From contig NZ_FSRM01000001.1 of the NCBI RefSeq assembly GCF_900141745.1, positions 3,658,001 through 3,722,000 of the forward strand: 64,000 nucleotides of DNA, given 5' to 3'. This DNA comes from Paraburkholderia phenazinium (GTDB lineage: Bacteria > Pseudomonadota > Gammaproteobacteria > Burkholderiales > Burkholderiaceae). Position numbers and translations under genes: made by a program. Under the pieces are notes generated by a model. It saw only the letters and a program-made list of their open reading frames with translations, was not told the DNA's origin and did not search any database. The number at the start of each line of letters is the position of its first letter. Position 1 is the stretch's first letter. Positions 39,901-47,400 of this stretch are shown here, piece after piece.

Positions 39901-40347
39901 CCGGAGTTCAAGGAACAGCCCCGGCTGTTTGACGGAGCGCGCGAGGGGCAGACGACCAACATCGCCGCGCTCCTCTTTGCCTACAGCAGCCCCGAGCGTC
40001 AGTTGGCCAGCCTGAAGTCGATGCAGGTGATCCTGAAGCGGCAGCGGCAGATCGTGCTACAGCCTCTCGCCAGCACCTCGAACTGGACCAGGTGGGACGC
40101 CGCCCTCACTGTGTCGCTGTGGATAGTGGCCTTCAGCAGATGGGGTGAATACTACTTACGCCAGCGCGGCATGACCGATCGCGAGTTGGAGCGGCTGTCG
40201 CGGGACGCCCGAGAGCTGACCATGTTTAGGCCGATGGTCGAATGGCGCTCGGGGGGCGCTGGCAGACCCGGCCACCTCGTCGCGTTCCTCGACCAAGTGG
40301 AGGAGCTCCTGGCCTCAAGCAACGAGTCGCAAAGCAAACTTCAATAG
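37000..40347 (+). CDS. Large PLD-like protein, candidate antiviral effector (tentatively VPA1262 family)
   Basis: 1115 residues from the ATG at 37000 (AAGGGA upstream). Two segments suggest a phospholipase D-like nuclease fold: VIFDPYFETAG near 434-444 and LHDRYILI near 518-525, followed by VAGFNLSNSF near 533-541. This gives the HxD part of an HKD motif, with Arg where Lys is usual (L-H-D-R). The N-terminal 350 residues are beta-rich and unfamiliar. The C-terminal 450 residues are helical, with a short hydrophobic stretch near 1040. The domain plan recalls the VPA1262-type proteins found in genomic islands, but that is from memory. It is bracketed by the 35-bp repeats A and B and followed by a HEPN-like gene. 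Confidence 0.7.
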   Translation: MAPVLDDLLNDGRLARLFSKDTRHCALQLWILQIKSAQSIESRVIYGRLLPYSHSNDHWSSSDDNFHTFGQVQAQVIRLELYVKSTHCADLLRQLSVGRTVSTISEDLKLGLSDELKARFGATALAADDLAYRPVAYLLNRDAHDHHSPSSPHGGAGAFSASITKTDKGTLFCVGQDYDVALTASMVKHLNADTGLDFGGADTARFGDLELLVFPALDDLERRLLSVSWVDAPRALVARFDPIQLPHFSGFQFRLSIANDGQIVYSGVATAERNAEDVFECKFELNDQLRASTDSTDLEIFGFHGDHSREGTLCCRWRIGYVREFHLQGHVVGHAVSPVKFDWLERATRKAVPARVKAALTINRGNMGFTNRFGGREADPWVPANRNLTTLFARLHPPKSEGQFFMRWGLGDGEGRLQFVEWFRVLLAKYQQHQIVIFDPYFETAGLGLVLLCAAPQADYIIFRSLPPKKPKKGEATPDESDKPTPSGIDNLVANCEQNRHLLKHIKLRIYGLRKGRLHDRYILITGADKLPVAGFNLSNSFQAAAQDQPLLITPIPADVLLKVQQYKFELVQEAERTQAAQPESENENPSMRPLFDSTALPTAPRNYELLSFIEKARAGDVLSVWTGEPSLQGLSGDPLKERMVTLGLLMDDSLTLPETAGLRNFLAQHAGNFADFTATWEVLGDVLAHSRAEDRRFRELESERGFLEFLARFLETSFNRAYEEGDKELAVMDARFFREPVETLLHSSYHLHHLFHATKYAALTWPEYFAIKFLWWYAPEALLPIAEAQVAGVPMEPQVQDMVRLSLLSQIVSDISLSIQFDINEAQRDLLVRSSNGLLQWMGLNAIERQLEKPEGLAPVLQLTGAFAYPEQVRALGWMVHHAAENPEKAEIYNGLVTALHDALPATIPTEELRRLVDSMRGHMRQLAWAEPWLFQDVVFPLLRNGRANTDDACEIWVQELARMLEPEFKEQPRLFDGAREGQTTNIAALLFAYSSPERQLASLKSMQVILKRQRQIVLQPLASTSNWTRWDAALTVSLWIVAFSRWGEYYLRQRGMTDRELERLSRDARELTMFRPMVEWRSGGAGRPGHLVAFLDQVEELLASSNESQSKLQ

Positions 40348-40533
40348 TCGGTTTGCCCAAGCAGCAGTGCTGGTGAGCCTTGCCGCGCGATTGAAGCACC
40401 AGAGGCCTTTCGCCATTCTGTTCTGGGACGCTCACCTACTGCTTGCCCACGAACAAACAACTGGCATCCTTTGGCGGGAAGTGCCGCCCGCCTTACTTTG
40501 CAGATGTCTCGTTGGTCGTGCTGGCAGTAATCG

Positions 40534-40568
40534 CTGTGTACCAGCAGTTCGTGCAACCGGTTTCAAAA
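40534..40568 (+). repeat. Copy B of the 35-bp direct repeat
   Basis: CTGTGTACCAG, a different 7-base spacer, then TGCAACCGGTTTCAAAA, identical to copy A in both conserved blocks (28 of 28 bases). Together A and B enclose the PLD-like gene (3.9 kb from repeat to repeat). Confidence 0.8.
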
Positions 40569-40686
40569 AGGCAGGTCGCAGCGCGTACTGCGTACATGCC
40601 TCATGTAACGTGTTGTCACGGGCCGCCAGCCTGCGAGCGCGCCGACGCTGCGATGCAGTCCGCTACCATGTCAGCCGAGATCAGCC

Positions 40687-40740
40687 TCAGCGCTCGAACG
40701 AAGCCCGCAGATCGGTATCCTCCGGGCGACGGGATCCGCC
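40687..40740 (-). pseudogene. 3' remnant of an unidentified gene (RRPEDTDLRASFER tail)
   Basis: On the minus strand a frame ends RRPEDTDLRASFER-stop at 40687. The same tail (SCRPEDIDLRASVAR-stop) ends the fragment at 43094. The reading frame 5' of the tail is lost at about 40740, right before the 643-aa gene. This looks like what remains of a gene displaced by the insertion of the present cassette. Confidence 0.45.
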
Positions 40741-40763
40741 GCAACCCATAAGGAGCACGTGAG

Positions 40764-42695
40764 ATGACAATCGCCCAAGAGGTCCTTGAGACTGGACGCC
40801 AGGTCGCCGCCGTCTGCGCAGGGACTCTTTCAGCCGGCTTGCGAGCGGGAATCGAACGCTACCTTGGATGGCCGTACAAGGTAGCGTCTGCCAGCGTTGT
40901 CGATGCCGACGGCGCGGTGTCGGATACCTTTGCAGCTGTCGTGTACGCGGCGAAGGAAACGTTGCCGGATGCAACTCTTGCGCAAGTGCCGGCGGATTCC
41001 ACCGCAGTCGTTGCAGACGCTACCGACAGTCTGACGATTGACAACTTCCGGGCAGCTTACGCGCGCGTTGCGCGCGCGAAGCGGCTGAAGAAATCGCCAG
41101 CACCGAAGCTGGATACGCCGACGACGACCGTAACACTCGGTGTGATCTACGCTCAAAGGTCGGATTTGCCGCTGGAGGCTTTTGCCGAAGAGCTTGAGCG
41201 GCTCAACGCCGCGACTCCGAGCAGGGAATGGCCTGACATGATCGTCGTTGCTTCGATGGGCGCGATCCAGTATGCGGCGCAGTTTCCGGGAGAGTCACTG
41301 AGCGGCGACTATCTGCCGCCGGCAGAAGGTGCACTCAACAACTACATACCGGCGGTCTACGTCCTGATCGTCCTGAGGCCGACGGGCGCGTTCACTTTCA
41401 ACAAGATGATGTCTTTTGTTGTCGCGCACCTGGGCATCTTCTCGCCGGGCGCGAAGCTTCCCAACTTCACCGAATTGTTGGACGGCGTACCGAACACGGC
41501 TGTGGTGATGTGCGGCTATCAGTACGACCTCAAGGGTAACCTAAGTCCCGTTCCACGCAATCAGTACCAAGACCGCTTTGTGCCAGCGCCGCCGTTTCAG
41601 ATCACGGACCGGCGCGGGCAACACATGGCCACGATTCAACTTATCCCGTGGCAGGACGGAGGTACGATCCTTCTCAAGGGTAAATTGCCGCTGCTCGGCC
41701 TGCTGCCGTTCTTCGGGAGGCAAGACATACTGAAGGCCGGAGTTATCACCCGGCCGGATGATTTACAAATTTCGTATGTCCTACCAATTACGCCGGCAGA
41801 TTTCGGCGACATGCTGACTCGGTTTCAGCAACGGTCAAACATGCGGGTAAAGCGACCGCAGAGTCAGTGGATCGTTCAGAAGCTCGCCGACGAGGGCTCG
41901 GCGTCACCCTTCATGGCGCGTCTGTTCATGGGCCTCATGCGGCTGCGCGACGCCGTCTATCCCGATCCTGTGGCGCGCGAAAGCTTCGACAAGGCCTTTG
42001 ACTTCGTCCCAAACTCGCTGTTCCCGGCGCGAACGGCGGCAAAAGAAATATCCGAGCTCTGGGCAGGACACGCGAGCAAAGTCGCCGCCGGGGAAGTCGT
42101 GCGGCGGCAAGGTGTGGCAATCCACATTGACGAAAACATCGACAAGGAACTTAGGAGGCAGGTGGAGCACTTCCTTAACAGCGCCGCGCGCGTCATCAAG
42201 CAAGGCATGCAGGGACTCACGACGCAGCTCGGCGTAGACATCGGCTTCATGTTCAAGCAGCAACCTGCCTTTGAGCGCGGTATTGCTGCACTGAAGGCAA
42301 CCGATCCGCTGCTAGCAAATTATCTAGAGAAGTGTCGGCAGACGTGGTCAGAGCGGCTTATCAAGAGTCGCAACGATCTGGAGCACAACAACTGGTCTTT
42401 GCCACGCGTCACGTATGACGCCTCGGGCGCGAACATCGTCGCAGTCGAACCCCTCGTCGCCGGCCAGGCGGTCACGGAGTTTGTGCAAGCGATGCTTGAC
42501 CGCGTGTGTTGTTTTGTTGAGGACGTAACTGCACATTGCATACAGCAAAAGATGGCCGCGCCGATTACCATCACGGAAATCCCGTTGGCGGAGCGTCGTT
42601 CGGAAGCGCCCGAGCGCTTCCAGCTCACTCTTGCCGTAGGCGGCCAACCTCGCTGGAATATTTCCTACCAGTCCTCTTTGTTCGAAAAGGTGTAA
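40764..42695 (+). CDS. HEPN-motif protein, second gene of the candidate defence pair
   Basis: 643 residues; AAGGAG precedes the ATG. Near the C-terminus the segment KSRNDLEHNNW (Arg536, Asn537, His541) is the canonical HEPN RNase motif R-N-x3-H, set in a helical region. The N-terminal 170 residues (YLGWPYKVASASVVDADGAVS, then VPADSTAVVADATDSLT) follow the layout of DUF6602-type nuclease-like domains, but the acidic/Lys positions expected for catalysis are replaced (ADA where E-x-K is usual). This part may be a non-catalytic sensor or binding module. The middle is beta-rich. No membrane segment. Palindromic sites lie upstream (copy B) and downstream (site C). The family is not known to me. Confidence 0.7.
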   Translation: MTIAQEVLETGRQVAAVCAGTLSAGLRAGIERYLGWPYKVASASVVDADGAVSDTFAAVVYAAKETLPDATLAQVPADSTAVVADATDSLTIDNFRAAYARVARAKRLKKSPAPKLDTPTTTVTLGVIYAQRSDLPLEAFAEELERLNAATPSREWPDMIVVASMGAIQYAAQFPGESLSGDYLPPAEGALNNYIPAVYVLIVLRPTGAFTFNKMMSFVVAHLGIFSPGAKLPNFTELLDGVPNTAVVMCGYQYDLKGNLSPVPRNQYQDRFVPAPPFQITDRRGQHMATIQLIPWQDGGTILLKGKLPLLGLLPFFGRQDILKAGVITRPDDLQISYVLPITPADFGDMLTRFQQRSNMRVKRPQSQWIVQKLADEGSASPFMARLFMGLMRLRDAVYPDPVARESFDKAFDFVPNSLFPARTAAKEISELWAGHASKVAAGEVVRRQGVAIHIDENIDKELRRQVEHFLNSAARVIKQGMQGLTTQLGVDIGFMFKQQPAFERGIAALKATDPLLANYLEKCRQTWSERLIKSRNDLEHNNWSLPRVTYDASGANIVAVEPLVAGQAVTEFVQAMLDRVCCFVEDVTAHCIQQKMAAPITITEIPLAERRSEAPERFQLTLAVGGQPRWNISYQSSLFEKV

Positions 42696-42800
42696 GAGCG
42701 GGCAATGCGTTGAAGTCGCATGGCCCATCCAAGGGGCGTCGATGTCCGCACTTGGGCCGTTCTGAGACGGCTCGCGCGGTGCGGTTGCGGGGCCTGAGCT

Positions 42801-42816
42801 TTGCAACCGGTTGCAA
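42801..42816. repeat. Site C, perfect palindrome TTGCAACCGGTTGCAA
   Basis: A 16-base perfect palindrome with the same core as the 35-bp repeats, 106 bases after the HEPN-like gene. The CTGTGTACCAG block is absent here. Confidence 0.75.
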
Positions 42817-42980
42817 ATTGTGCCTCGCTCGCCCCAGCGAAGCGCTTGCTCTGCCGAACGGGCACGCAAGCGCATGATCGCGTGGCGGCTAGTATTTAGT
42901 TCGCGGGCAACGGCGAAGGCCGTCTGCCCCTGAACCAGCCACTTCAGCACCGTCGATTCCAGGCTGTCGCTCAACGCCAC
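42817..42980 (-). pseudogene. Fragment with helix-turn-helix-like sequence
   Basis: Read from 42980 on the minus strand: LESTVLKWLVQGQTAFAVARELNTSRHAIMRLR resembles a helix-turn-helix of recombinases or transposase-like regulators. The reading then runs straight into palindrome C and into sequence antisense to the HEPN-like gene. It is probably a truncated gene whose other part has been lost. A second minus-strand frame (42889-43083) overlaps it. Confidence 0.35.
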
Positions 42981-43093
42981 CCGCTACCATGTAGACCGTG
43001 ATGGGGCGCGGCGGGCGCAGTTCAACAAGCGCAGCAGTCGCCGTGTGCGTTACATCGACGATTCCGCCCGCGTGACTTCGCACCCGATAGACC

Positions 43094-43474
43094 TCAGCGC
43101 GCTACCGAAGCGCGCAGGTCGATGTCCTCGGGACGGCAGGACAGCACGGCGCGGACCTCAGACCAGAATGTGTCATCGTAGAGGCGCAGCCCCCCGCAGT
43201 GCGGGTCACGACTCTGAAACGCGAGACGGTGGGCGATAAGAATTTCCGCGTGTAGTGGTTCGACGTTGTAGACCACTCGGCCGGACTCAGTAATCGAGAT
43301 GCCGTTGGGGACGTTACTGAACTGCCGGAATAGGGCAGAAGTGTCCGGTTGCTCATGATTGCTGGGCTGCGCCTCATGGTTGATGGATTTTGAAACCAGT
43401 TGCAAAAACGAGGGTTCCGATGAGGTGGGCCTATCCCTGAGCCGCCTTGAGGATAGTTGGATGGGACACGCCAT
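43094..43474 (-). pseudogene. ORF fragment sharing its 3' end with the remnant at 40687
   Basis: 126 residues are open, but the protein-like part begins after palindrome D. It reads VVYNVEPLHAEILIAHRLAF, LYDDTFWSEVRAVLSCRPED, and stops at 43094. The start lies inside the recombinase C-terminus, so it is probably a truncated gene. Its last 15 residues are nearly the same as the remnant at 40687-40740 (PED-x-DLRAS). No family is recognised. Confidence 0.45.
43391..43410 (-). repeat. Site D, inverted copy of the palindromic core
   Basis: On the minus strand: TTTTTGCAACTGGTTTCAAA, which differs from the core of copies A and B at one position (CT for CC). It lies 20 bases beyond the recombinase stop and points opposite to A and B. 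Confidence 0.65.
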
Positions 43475-44003
43475 ATTCCTTTGCCAGTCCTCTGGCCGTT
43501 CCGCCGACTTTCAGCTTGGCCCTTATCTCGACCTTCTGGGCCTCGGTCAGAGTAGCGCGTCGTCCAAGTTTTTTCCCCTCGGATTTGGCACGAGCCAGGC
43601 CGGCATGCGTTCGCTCGATCAGCAGATCACGCTCAAATTGCGCTACGGCAGCCAGCACTGTCATATGTAATCTGCCCGATGCGCTCGTTAGATCGACGCC
43701 CTTGAGCGCCAAGCAATGTACGTGCACGCCGAGCATCGCCAGCCGCTCGACTGTCGCGAGCACGTCGCCCGTATTTCTGCCGAGCCGGTCTAGTTTTGTC
43801 ACAACGAGGGGATCGCCCTCGTCCAACTTGTCGAGAAGCTTCCCAAAACCCGGCCGCTCGGCGGCCAGAACGCTGCCAGAGATTGCCTCCGTCATGATGT
43901 GTCGGGGCTGGATGACAAACCCCGCTGCCTTCGCCTCTAGCAATTGGTTATCAGTCGTCTGCTCGGCAGTAGATACCCGCGCGTAGAGGAAGGTTCGGCT
44001 CAT
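43431..44003 (-). CDS. Serine recombinase (resolvase/invertase family)
   Basis: 190 residues from the ATG at 44003. The N-terminal catalytic domain has FLYARVSTAEQTTDNQ (Arg9, nucleophile Ser11) and VVTKLDRLGRNTGDV. The C-terminus is a helix-turn-helix: TARGLAKEYGVSHPTILKA. Size and motifs match Tn3-type resolvases and Hin-like invertases rather than large serine integrases. Transposon partners are missing. Its neighbours are palindromic sites on one side and the NACHT gene on the other. It may have built the cassette arrangement, which is inference. Confidence 0.9.
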   Translation of the reverse strand: MSRTFLYARVSTAEQTTDNQLLEAKAAGFVIQPRHIMTEAISGSVLAAERPGFGKLLDKLDEGDPLVVTKLDRLGRNTGDVLATVERLAMLGVHVHCLALKGVDLTSASGRLHMTVLAAVAQFERDLLIERTHAGLARAKSEGKKLGRRATLTEAQKVEIRAKLKVGGTARGLAKEYGVSHPTILKAAQG

Positions 44004-44483
44004 GACGATCAAGCGGTAAGAAAAGATGGAAAGAATAATGCCCGGTAACAAAATCTTCGGCAAGGAATTTATTACCTGCTGAACGGCGCGCTCAGATGCG
44101 GATAGGAAACGTTCGTTTGATTACCGCAATACGCTCCCTTCCCGCTGGAGATAAACCGTCGACAGAGCACATCGTTCGCACGTTTGGGACCCCAGTTGCT
44201 GTAACGACCGACGAGGTTAATCGATAGTGTGAGATCCCGTCGATTTCGTTAATTCGCGCATAGAGGGCCATAGGGGGAATAGACGTGCGCTTAGTGCCCG
44301 CGCACTGCTCAGACATTAGCAAAGCAGAATTCGGTCCGGTATGCTATCGAACAGCAAAGAAAGGCGGCGGGTGCTCGCTTAGGGATTTAAGGTCCTAAAC
44401 GCGAACAGTCATAGCAGCCATTAGCCATGTATAGATTGGCAACCAACGGCCAGACTAAATTAACAAACGAATCGGGGGAGCAA
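44004..44483. other. Intergenic region between recombinase and NACHT genes
   Basis: 480 bases with divergent genes on either side. A minus-strand frame at 44092-44322 is open for 76 residues but has no ribosome site. The base composition drops to low GC towards the NACHT gene. Promoters for both genes are expected here. Confidence 0.45.
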
Positions 44484-47400
44484 TTGAGTGACTATCGGCT
44501 TGATCGGCTTAACACTAGGGAATTCGAGCACCTCTCGCAAGCGCTATGCAAGAAATTCGTCGCCACCGGCGTGACTCCGTTTGGTGATGGTCCCGACGGA
44601 GGACGTGAAGCAACCTTCGATGGCAAGATGGACTTTCCCTCCGCCTCCGCGCCTTGGGCAGGATATCTCGTCGTTCAGTGCAAATTTCGCCAACGCTCCA
44701 ACGGAGACACGGCAAGCGACACCGAATGGGTAACCAAAGAACTCTCATCGGAATTGGCTAAATACGGCGCCCCTAAAGCAAAGCGCTCTACCAAAGCACC
44801 AAAGCGAGGGAGACGTTCGCCGGACTATTATATCTTCATTACCAACGCTGTACTGTCAGGCAACGCAGAAACCGGCGGACACGATAAATGTGACGCGATC
44901 CTGCGACGTCATATGGCGCGCCTTGGAATGCAAGGGTACGCAATTTGGGGTTTCGACGAGCTTCGCTCATTTTTAGATCTAGCACCGGAAATACGACAAA
45001 GCTACATTGGATTCATACTTCCAGATGACGTACTGCATCGTGCGCTTATTCAACTTTCAATCGATACACCCGATTTTGCTCGGGTTTTAGAAAATTATTT
45101 ACAAAAAGAATTACAAAGTGACTACGCAGCAAAACTGGAATCAGCGGGCCAGCATGACGAAAAACGTGTGGTTCCTCTCTCTAAAGTATTTATTGATCTG
45201 CCATTCACACCAACGAAAGAGGCATCTCTCCGATCTTCAGAGTCACACGACACACTCGCATGCAATTTGATCACTGCTGCCAATGCAATTATTCGCCATC
45301 CTGAAGAATCTAAAAATCGACCATCATCGCTTGGCAGGTTCGCAATTGTTGGCGGCCCTGGCCAAGGGAAAAGTACTATCGGACAGTATCTTTGCCAATT
45401 GTACAGAGCAGCATTACTGGAAAAATGCAAAACCCTCGATCCTCAATGCGCGCAAATTATTGACAGTATAGTTGAATTCTCGAAGGAAAACCCCCGCTTC
45501 GCGCCTGAATCATTGCGATTTCCTTTTAGAATAATATTAAACAGATTTGCCAGTGATTTAGCAAAAGATGGAAATCTGACGGTTGTTGAATATATACGGC
45601 AGCGAGTCGAAAAGCTAGGCAGCGCAGGGACAATTTCGACCCCCATTTTGAAACAATGGATTTCCGGGTATCCATGGATTTTTGTGTTAGACGGTCTTGA
45701 TGAAGTTCCATCGAGCAGCAATCGAACTCAGGTGCTCGAAGCTATTCAACATTTTTTAATAGATTTATCTACAGCCAAAGCAGACGCGGTGGTTATCGCT
45801 ACCACTCGCCCGCAAGGATATGCTGACGAATTTGCGAGTTCACATTTCCAGCACATCTATCTTCCGCCGCTATCCGCAGCGCAGGCACTGAAATACGGCT
45901 CATCGTTACTCGAATTCCGAGCGAACGGGGACATGGATAAATTTGAGACCACCCGCCGCCGCCTCGCTGCAGCAGCAAGTAACGAGGCGACCATGCGACT
46001 GATGTCAAGTCCACTGCAGGTGACAATAATGGCAACGCTAGTCGAGCGCCTAGGAGAACCCCCAAAGCAACGGTATCGATTGTTCGAAGAATACTACCGG
46101 ACAATCTACACTAGAGAGACGAATCGCGAAGGTGCGCACTCGGAGCTCTTAAGAGATCGAAAGACGGATGTCGATACGATTCACTATCGCACTGGACTTT
46201 TGCTTCAAGCTGAGAGCGAACTTGCGGGAAAAACTGCGGCCCTGTTAACATTGCCACGGTTTCTTGCTCTCGTTCGTCAACGGCTAAGTGAACAAGGGTT
46301 AGACGGCACAGACTCAGATCGACTAATAAATGAAATAAAGACGTCTGCTCTCGATCGACTGATTTTTCTGGTCAGCCCACACGACGAAGAAATCGGATTC
46401 GAGATCCGGTCTCTTCAAGAGTTCATGGCAGCAGAAGCAATAGCGAGAGGAACGACGGAACATGTTCGCCTCCGAATAGAAGAAGTCGCTCCGATTACAA
46501 ATTGGAGAAATGTATTTCTTTTCTTGGTAGGCAAGTTATGCGACGCAGATAGCGTGGAACTTTTGGATCACATAATCATATTGTGCGATGATTTAAACGA
46601 CTCAGAATTAAATCCGGATTATTCGTCGATTAGATGGGGATCTCGCCTTGCAATTGACATTCTTTCTGATGGCGCCATGCGTCCCGCTCCTAAACGCGAA
46701 AGACGGCTACTTAGCACGGCATTAGAAATTCTTGATCAATGTTTTTTTACGGATGCGCAAGAGCTGGCCTCTATCTACCACGAACGATTGGAAGACATGT
46801 ATCGTGATAAATTGGAATCGATAATGGTAGGCTTTGATTGCAGCCGCGCACTACCTGCTTGGGAATTGTTAGATGCCTTGGCGACCAAACAGGTTAAATG
46901 GGCGAGGGACCTGCACGGCAAATATTGGAAGAAACTCTCTGATTATGAGAAATTCATGGTGGCCCCAAGTGAGATTTCACTTTACAACGAATGGCACCTC
47001 CAAACGATAGCCGCCATTTTTCCCCAATTATCGCCCGGCCAGGCTTTCCCTATGATCGAGGAATACGATCAAAGAAATAAAGCCCTTGAAACGGATTGGC
47101 CAAAATGGCTTGTTGCGTTATATGATTTGCACGACAATTTTTTCTCATTTAATTCTGACTCAACTGCCACATCGATTTCCGTGAAAATCCGCTTCGGGAA
47201 TACAGAAATAAAGGGGGTCATCGGCCAAGTTCTAGTCGAACCGATGAAAATAAATTTGGACATTTTGGAAATGCCCAACCCCAGTGCGTCTTGGGAAGGC
47301 TTCTTAGCCGCAATAAAATTTGCGACTACGCCTAACAAACACAGCCTTGGTTCGGCCATTCGCGCAATCGGCCGAGCGGGCGTAAGTAACGCAATTCCGT

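Larger units (their letters stand above)
40348..40763. other. Spacer between the two candidate defence genes
   Basis: 416 bases with repeat copy B (40534-40568) and a minus-strand 3' gene remnant at 40687-40740. The ribosome site AAGGAG of the downstream gene is at its right end. No complete gene is seen. Confidence 0.55.
42696..43093. other. Region of gene remnants and palindromic site C
   Basis: 398 bases without an intact gene. It contains a perfect 16-base palindrome (42801-42816) and a minus-strand HTH-like fragment (42817-42980). Confidence 0.5.

Noticed and set aside
36600..43410. CRISPR array as an explanation for the repeats
   Set aside because: Only two full copies 3.9 kb apart, with genes between them and no regular spacers or cas genes.
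44092..44322. 76-residue minus-strand frame between the recombinase and NACHT genes
   Set aside because: No ribosome site and no recognisable sequence pattern; left as intergenic.
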